Shown here: positions 27,249 to 30,743 of the stretch, one piece after another
Layout of the letters: every line of letters starts with the position of its first letter
Position numbering within the stretch: the first letter of the stretch is position 1
Assembly: GCA_002400365.1 (NCBI GenBank)
Contig: DHFK01000216.1
Coordinates: 9,092 to 39,834 of the forward strand
Length of the DNA stretch: 30,743 nt
Direction: 5' to 3'
DNA from: Anaerolineales bacterium UBA4826
GTDB lineage: Bacteria; Chloroflexota; Anaerolineae; UBA4142
The notes under the pieces: generated by a model
Databases searched by the model: none
What the model was told of the DNA's origin: nothing
Seen by the model: only the letters and a program-made list of their open reading frames with translations
Position numbers and translations under genes: made by a program

Positions 27249-27332
27249 TTGGAAGTTGGAGGTTAGAGGTGGGAGATTGGAGGGTGGCGTTCCAACTTCT
27301 AACATCCAATCTCTAGCATCCAATCTCCAGCT
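27249..27332. repeat. GGAGATTGG-type repeat tract with inverted half
   Basis: A purine tract with GAGATTGGA (27273-27281) is followed by its complement TCCAATCTC twice (27305-27313 and 27319-27327). The same word (AGAGATTGGAGATTAGAG) recurs at 29485-29503. The tract supplies the last codons and the stop of the DUF72 gene. Confidence 0.6.
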
Positions 27333-28083
27333 TCAATTGCCGCGCGGTGTCAATCCCCTGACCGCGATAGTGATTGTTCGCGAAGACAAAAACGCTTTCC
27401 GCCGCTTGGTCCAGTTTTTTGAGTTTGGGCGTCCATTCCGCCAACTCGGCTTTGCTGTACGTGTAATCGTAGCGTTCGTACGCGTGTTCGTGTTGCCACC
27501 ATTTTGCCGCGTTGCGTCCGTGAAAGCGCACGTACGCGACGTTCGACGTCGCTTCTGCGATTGGCGGCAGCAATCCTTGCAGGCGCGGCTCGTCCACGCA
27601 GCAAAAGCCAAACGCATGCTCGCGCAGAAACGCGAAAGTTTCGTCGTGCAGCCACTGCTGGTTGCGAAACTCGACGACGACGGGCAGATCGCGTAATCGT
27701 TCGCGAAAGGTTTTCAAGTAATCGGCGTTCTCGGGCGTGTTGTGGAATGAATTGGGAAACTGCGCGAGCACCGCGCCGAATTTCTTTTCGTCCTGCAAGG
27801 GCTTGAGCGCATCAATGAACTGGGGAAAGAGCGCGGGGTCGGCGTCGCGTGTGTGCGTCATCTCTTGCGTCGTTTTGATCGTGAAGAAAAAGTCAAGCGG
27901 AACCTTGCGCGCCATGCCCGCCAGCGTGCGCGCCGTCGGCATGCGATAGTACGTGTAGTTGATTTCGAGCGCGTTGAACTCGCGCGCGTAGAACGCAAGC
28001 CAGTCCTGCTTCTTGAGGTCGGCGGGATAGTACGGTCCCACCCAGTCATCATAGGAAAAGCCAGATGTGCCAATGTAAATCAT
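27313..28083 (-). CDS. DUF72 (YecE-like) TIM-barrel protein
   Basis: 256 residues, ATG 28083-28081 with GGAGG 6 bases upstream. The family opening IYIGTSGFSYDDWVGPYYP is followed by FNALEINYTYYRMP, FFFTIKTTQEMTH, LAQFPNSFHN, VVEFRNQQW and YVRFHGRNA, and ends with FVFANNHYRGQG. These cover the whole DUF72 barrel. Function is unknown; nucleic-acid or iron-sulfur-related roles have been proposed for relatives. The C-terminal LKLEIGC is encoded by the repeat tract at 27249-27332, so the natural end has probably been altered. Confidence 0.9.
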   Translation of the reverse strand: MIYIGTSGFSYDDWVGPYYPADLKKQDWLAFYAREFNALEINYTYYRMPTARTLAGMARKVPLDFFFTIKTTQEMTHTRDADPALFPQFIDALKPLQDEKKFGAVLAQFPNSFHNTPENADYLKTFRERLRDLPVVVEFRNQQWLHDETFAFLREHAFGFCCVDEPRLQGLLPPIAEATSNVAYVRFHGRNAAKWWQHEHAYERYDYTYSKAELAEWTPKLKKLDQAAESVFVFANNHYRGQGIDTARQLKLEIGC

Positions 28084-28135
28084 ACGAACCTCCGAAGGCA
28101 GAAGGATGAGGGATGAAGGATGAAGATGCCCATGG

Positions 28136-28220
28136 TGTCATTGCGAGCCGCGTAGCGGCGAAGCAATCCCCAAGCAACACGGAGATTGCTTCGTCGCAAA
28201 GAACGCTCCTCGCAATGACA
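28136..28220. repeat. Palindromic dispersed repeat, copy 1 (85 bp)
   Basis: Terminal inverted repeats TGTCATTGCGAG (28136-28147) / CTCGCAATGACA (28209-28220), with inner arms CGAAGCAATC (28159-28168) / GATTGCTTCG (28184-28193). It lies in the gap between the DUF72 and mrfB genes, so it is harmless here. Outside it an imperfect inverted AAGGCAGAAGG flank is visible on both sides. A second copy is at 30621-30729. Confidence 0.85.
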
Positions 28221-28229
28221 AAACGGTTT

Positions 28230-29468
28230 TCATCCTTCCGCCTTCTGCCTTGTCTGTTTCGCCTCCAACCGCGCTAGCCGATGCTCCAGTCCGTGCTGCC
28301 ACTGTATTTGCGCGTCCTTTGGAAAATCGGGCGCGTTGATGATGGCGAGCGCCGCGCGTGTGTGTTCGATGGCTTGCGCGTAATCGCGAACCTTGTGTTC
28401 ATAGTACTTTGCCAGTTCGACAAAGGCGTACACCTGGCGCGTCCGCGTCGCGCCCTGCCACAACTCGACTGCCGATAACATCTCCCCGCGTCGCCGCTGG
28501 ACGTACGACAATCGCCGGACCGTCTCGCGAAATGTTTCCTCCGACAAATCGAGTTCCAAGCCGCGCGCGTACAACTTGGCTGCGTCGTCGAGTCGTTGCA
28601 AGTCTTCGAACAGTTTGCCGATCGCGATCAAGTCGAGTCCATGTTCGACCGCAAAGTTGAGCGGATCATTTAGCATCTGCGCGATGTGGCTCAAGAGCGC
28701 TGCCATCGCGATCACGTCCATCGCGTTGTGATAAAAGACGCCGCGGAGTGGTCGCGCGTCCCCGCTTTGCAGATAATCGAAATACATCTGCGGAATCAGC
28801 CACCCGGGAATGTCCTCTTCCGTCCGCGTCGCGCCGAGGATGTGCGTTTCGAGCGAGCCGAGCGCGCGACTTTCCAGACGATCGCGCCACAACCGCCGCG
28901 CGAGCGGCAGCAAATCGAGGTGCGCGGCGTTGGTGAATGGAATCGCGTGTCCGTTCACGATGCAGCGATTCCGCAACAGCGGCGCGTCGAACGCTTTGCC
29001 GTTGAACGTCACGAGCGCGTCGAGGGGCTGCAAGAATTCCGTCAGCGCGGCAAGCGCGGCGGGCTCTTCGATGGGATCGCGCATAAAGATTTGCGTGAGA
29101 CGAAACCCGCTGGCATCGAATCGCCCCAGCCCGATCAAGAACGCGAACGTCCCTGTGCCGCCGCCAAGTCCGGTTGTCTCGACGTCGAGGAAAACCAGGT
29201 TGCGCGATTCACATTCCGTGAGGTGCGGTTCGTCTGCCCATGCCGCGATAGTTTGCAGTGAAGCCGTGACCGGCAGCGCGGCGTTGCCGTGGCGATATTC
29301 GGGCGGATAGGTCGCTTCGACGACAAACGTCTCGCCGAGCGGCGTCGCGTGCACGCGCCCTTCGACCACTTGCTCTATGGAATTGCCCCGGCGCGGTTTG
29401 GGCGGCGGCAGATCGCGCGCGCCGACTTGGACGCCGAGGGATTTTAGTTTATCGGAAAGTGCCGGCAT
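28230..29468 (-). CDS. mrfB: MrfB/YprB-like DnaQ-type exonuclease with TPR tail
   Basis: 412 residues from ATG 29468-29466; the PALSDKLKSLGV start is family-like, although no Shine-Dalgarno is visible because a repeat fills the leader. RNase H-like exonuclease motifs: D95 and E97 in FLDVETTGL, then VTFNGKAFDAPLL, and HNAMDV. The C-terminal ~150 residues look like TPR helices (DLQRLDDAAKLYARGLELD; AFVELAKYYEHKVRDY). In Bacillus subtilis MrfB acts with the MrfA helicase to repair mitomycin C lesions. The neighbouring mrfA homologue lies upstream on the same strand, supporting the role. Confidence 0.85.
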   Translation of the reverse strand: MPALSDKLKSLGVQVGARDLPPPKPRRGNSIEQVVEGRVHATPLGETFVVEATYPPEYRHGNAALPVTASLQTIAAWADEPHLTECESRNLVFLDVETTGLGGGTGTFAFLIGLGRFDASGFRLTQIFMRDPIEEPAALAALTEFLQPLDALVTFNGKAFDAPLLRNRCIVNGHAIPFTNAAHLDLLPLARRLWRDRLESRALGSLETHILGATRTEEDIPGWLIPQMYFDYLQSGDARPLRGVFYHNAMDVIAMAALLSHIAQMLNDPLNFAVEHGLDLIAIGKLFEDLQRLDDAAKLYARGLELDLSEETFRETVRRLSYVQRRRGEMLSAVELWQGATRTRQVYAFVELAKYYEHKVRDYAQAIEHTRAALAIINAPDFPKDAQIQWQHGLEHRLARLEAKQTRQKAEG

Positions 29469-29484
29469 AGAGAATCAGAGACCA

Positions 29485-29503
29485 GAGATTGGAGATTAGA
29501 GAT
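29485..29503. repeat. AGAGATTGGAGATTAGAG repeat in the mrfB leader
   Basis: A short copy of the GGAGATTGG-type repeat at 27249-27332. It occupies the place where the mrfB ribosome site should be. Confidence 0.5.
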
Positions 29504-29517
29504 TTGACGACGGTTCA

Positions 29518-29526
29518 AGTATATCA
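29518..29526 (-). promoter_or_regulatory. Possible promoter -10 of mrfB
   Basis: Minus strand TGATATACT, an extended -10 of the form seen elsewhere in the window. The -35 is unclear. It lies between the mrfA terminator and the mrfB start, so mrfB may be transcribed independently. Confidence 0.45.
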
Positions 29527-29551
29527 CACTTTGGCGCAGGTGGTAGGAATG

Positions 29552-29583
29552 AAAAAAAGCGCGCGCAATGAAGTTGCACGCTC
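29552..29583 (-). terminator. Intrinsic terminator after mrfA
   Basis: Minus strand: stem GCGTGCAA / TTGCGCGC (one G-T pair) with a CTTCA loop, then GC and a run of seven T. This is the best classic terminator in the window. It separates mrfA from mrfB. Confidence 0.8.
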
Positions 29584-29618
29584 TTGATGAAAAGCAGCCA
29601 CGTTTTGGATCTTTTTGA

Positions 29619-30743
29619 TTATTCTGGCAATTGCCGATTAACCTTATCGCGTACAAGTGCTGATAGCAGCGCCCGCGCCTCTTTCTTTCCTCCGTACCCA
29701 TTCTCGCCGCCCGGACCCACACACGAGGGACAGCCATCTTCGCACGCACAATCGCACACGAGTTCAAGCGCGCGCGCGACCAGTTCGTCGTGCAGTTCAA
29801 ATAGGCGCTCGCTAAAACCAATGCCGGCGGGAACCTGATCGTAAATCACAATTGCCGGCTTGCCCTCGGCGAGCGGCGATGCCGGGTCGGAGTGAACGCC
29901 GATGTCGCGCGCATCGCACATCAGAAACAGCGGCGCGAGATGCCCCAGCACGTGCGCGACGCCGGCAAGTCCGCTGCGCACCCGCACTGCCAGTTCCGCG
30001 CGCTGATGACAGTTGGGACAGAGCGTAACGAGGTTGGTTAGTTCGTTGGCTTGTTGGCTGGTTGGAAAAGCGCGGAAGGGAATTTTGTGATGGACATGGT
30101 GCGCGGTTCCGTTTTCAGGCACACCGCAGCCCTGACAGCGATAATGGTCGCGCGCGCGCACGCGCTGGCGGATCGAATCCCAGTCGGGTCCGTAAGCGTT
30201 CGGCGCGTTCGACCACAATCCTTCATCACGCAACTGGGCGACAGTCTCAGCGTTCACCGCCAGCCAATAACCGGTCGTGCGCAATTCGGTTGGCGGAAGC
30301 GAGACGATGCCCTCGCCGAGATTCTCGTGCGTGAACCATTTGATCTTTTTGTAGCCGGTCACCTGTGTCGTCACTGCGATTTCGCCGTGCGCCTTCGCCG
30401 CGCCGCGCGCCTCGGCGCGCGCGAGTTCAGCCAGCAATTGAACCTGGGTTTCGCGGCGCGGCTCCGTGTAGTAATCGGCATCCGTCGCGCGCAGACGCGC
30501 GATGCCGTGTGGCAAGTCCAATTCATCAACGACGAATGATTGACCCTCGTGCAAATAAATCGCTTCGGGATGCGCCATCCAGTATGCGCTCTCCAGATCA
30601 ACGTTGCCGATGACTCGGCTTGTCATTGCGAGGAGCGATCCTGAGCGGAGCGAAGCGGAGTCGAAGGATTGCACCGAAGCAATCCCCGAGTCGCGAGTTG
30701 GAGATTGCTTCGCTTCGCTCGCAATGACAGACTCAATTGCGTC
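29619..30743 (-). CDS. mrfA: MrfA/YprA-like DEAD-box helicase, C-terminal part with HNH insertion (partial, runs off window)
   Basis: The frame is open from the right edge (first codon 30743-30741) to TAA at 29621-29619, 374 residues. NVDLESAYWMAHPEAIYLHE and the end IVIYDQVPAGIGFSERLFEL, then CDCACEDGCPSCVGPGG (Cys cluster, residues about 327-339), are the DUF1998 zinc-binding end of MrfA/YprA helicases. Inside lies an HNH domain (about residues 188-249: RDHYRCQGCG, HHVHHKIPF, NLVTLCPNCHQRAE), splitting the DUF1998 region. Residues 5-41 are encoded by a palindromic repeat (30621-30729). A GTG at 30674 could restart translation, but the frame continues upstream, so I read this as the interior of a longer gene. 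The helicase motor is outside the window. Confidence 0.85.
   Translation of the reverse strand, partial: DAIESVIASEAKQSPTRDSGIASVQSFDSASLRSGSLLAMTSRVIGNVDLESAYWMAHPEAIYLHEGQSFVVDELDLPHGIARLRATDADYYTEPRRETQVQLLAELARAEARGAAKAHGEIAVTTQVTGYKKIKWFTHENLGEGIVSLPPTELRTTGYWLAVNAETVAQLRDEGLWSNAPNAYGPDWDSIRQRVRARDHYRCQGCGVPENGTAHHVHHKIPFRAFPTSQQANELTNLVTLCPNCHQRAELAVRVRSGLAGVAHVLGHLAPLFLMCDARDIGVHSDPASPLAEGKPAIVIYDQVPAGIGFSERLFELHDELVARALELVCDCACEDGCPSCVGPGGENGYGGKKEARALLSALVRDKVNRQLPE
30621..30729. repeat. Palindromic dispersed repeat, copy 2 (109 bp), inside the mrfA frame
   Basis: Terminal inverted repeats TGTCATTGCGAG (30621-30632) / CTCGCAATGACA (30718-30729), and inner GAAGCAATC / GATTGCTTC arms as in copy 1. 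An internal GAGCGGAGCGAAGCGGAG segment is unique to this copy. All codons across it are open in the mrfA frame (reading SVIASEAKQSPTRDSGIAS and so on). Confidence 0.88.

Noticed and set aside
28136..30729. Palindromic repeats as a possible CRISPR array
   Set aside because: Only two copies, 2.5 kb apart, no regular spacers and no cas genes.

Overview
The window is high-GC bacterial chromosome that most resembles a member of the Chloroflexota (Anaerolineae-like). This is an inference from several signs: lipoproteins with long Pro/Thr 'PTPT' linkers, a double-zinc-ribbon membrane protein, a replication operon with a DnaD-like protein and a DnaI-like loader, and repeated extended -10 promoters (TGnTATAAT). 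No rRNA or tRNA gene was recognised, so placement below phylum is not possible.

Layout. 1-1839 (+): the 3' end of murA, then a nicotinamidase-like hydrolase overlapping a nicotinate phosphoribosyltransferase (NAD salvage). A perfect bidirectional hairpin separates these from 1874-3584 (-), a ParA/Soj ATPase overlapping a Pro-rich membrane protein. A divergent promoter pair at 3622-3689 starts 3711-6452 (+): a small unknown protein, a membrane-anchored PLD-type nuclease/phosphodiesterase and a Tat-type GH5-like lipoprotein. 6555-10931 (+) holds a small UPF0175-like protein and gyrA interrupted by a 519-residue HNH-type intein. A visibly AT-richer type II restriction-modification pair follows directly (10945-12926), then upp.

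13581-14035 has no intact gene: a structured element and a decayed CrtC/AttH-like pseudogene. Divergent promoters at 14528-14598 drive a zinc-ribbon membrane protein (-) and a bifunctional-nuclease-family (DUF151) protein (+). dnaB, dnaD-like and an unusual double-ATPase DnaI/DnaC-type loader are packed in one operon (15231-18625). 18769-24223 is an envelope region: two related lipoproteins, an AMMECR1 protein, a PIG-L/LmbE deacetylase, a decayed alpha/beta-hydrolase and two tandem lipoprotein esterases. 24225-25335 is a scrap zone: a helicase/Res C-terminal fragment, a strong terminator, a broken copy of a CBS-domain 3' end, and a VapBC module. 25347-30743 (-) holds a glutamate-dehydrogenase-like protein fused to a CBS pair, a DUF72 protein, and the mrfB/yprB exonuclease and mrfA/yprA helicase pair. 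The helicase runs off the right edge.

Best candidates for new biology: the HNH intein at an unusual GyrA site with W-D-P-type repeat modules; the tandem double-AAA+ helicase loader; the GDH-CBS fusion; and MrfA, which carries both an HNH insertion and an in-frame palindromic repeat element.
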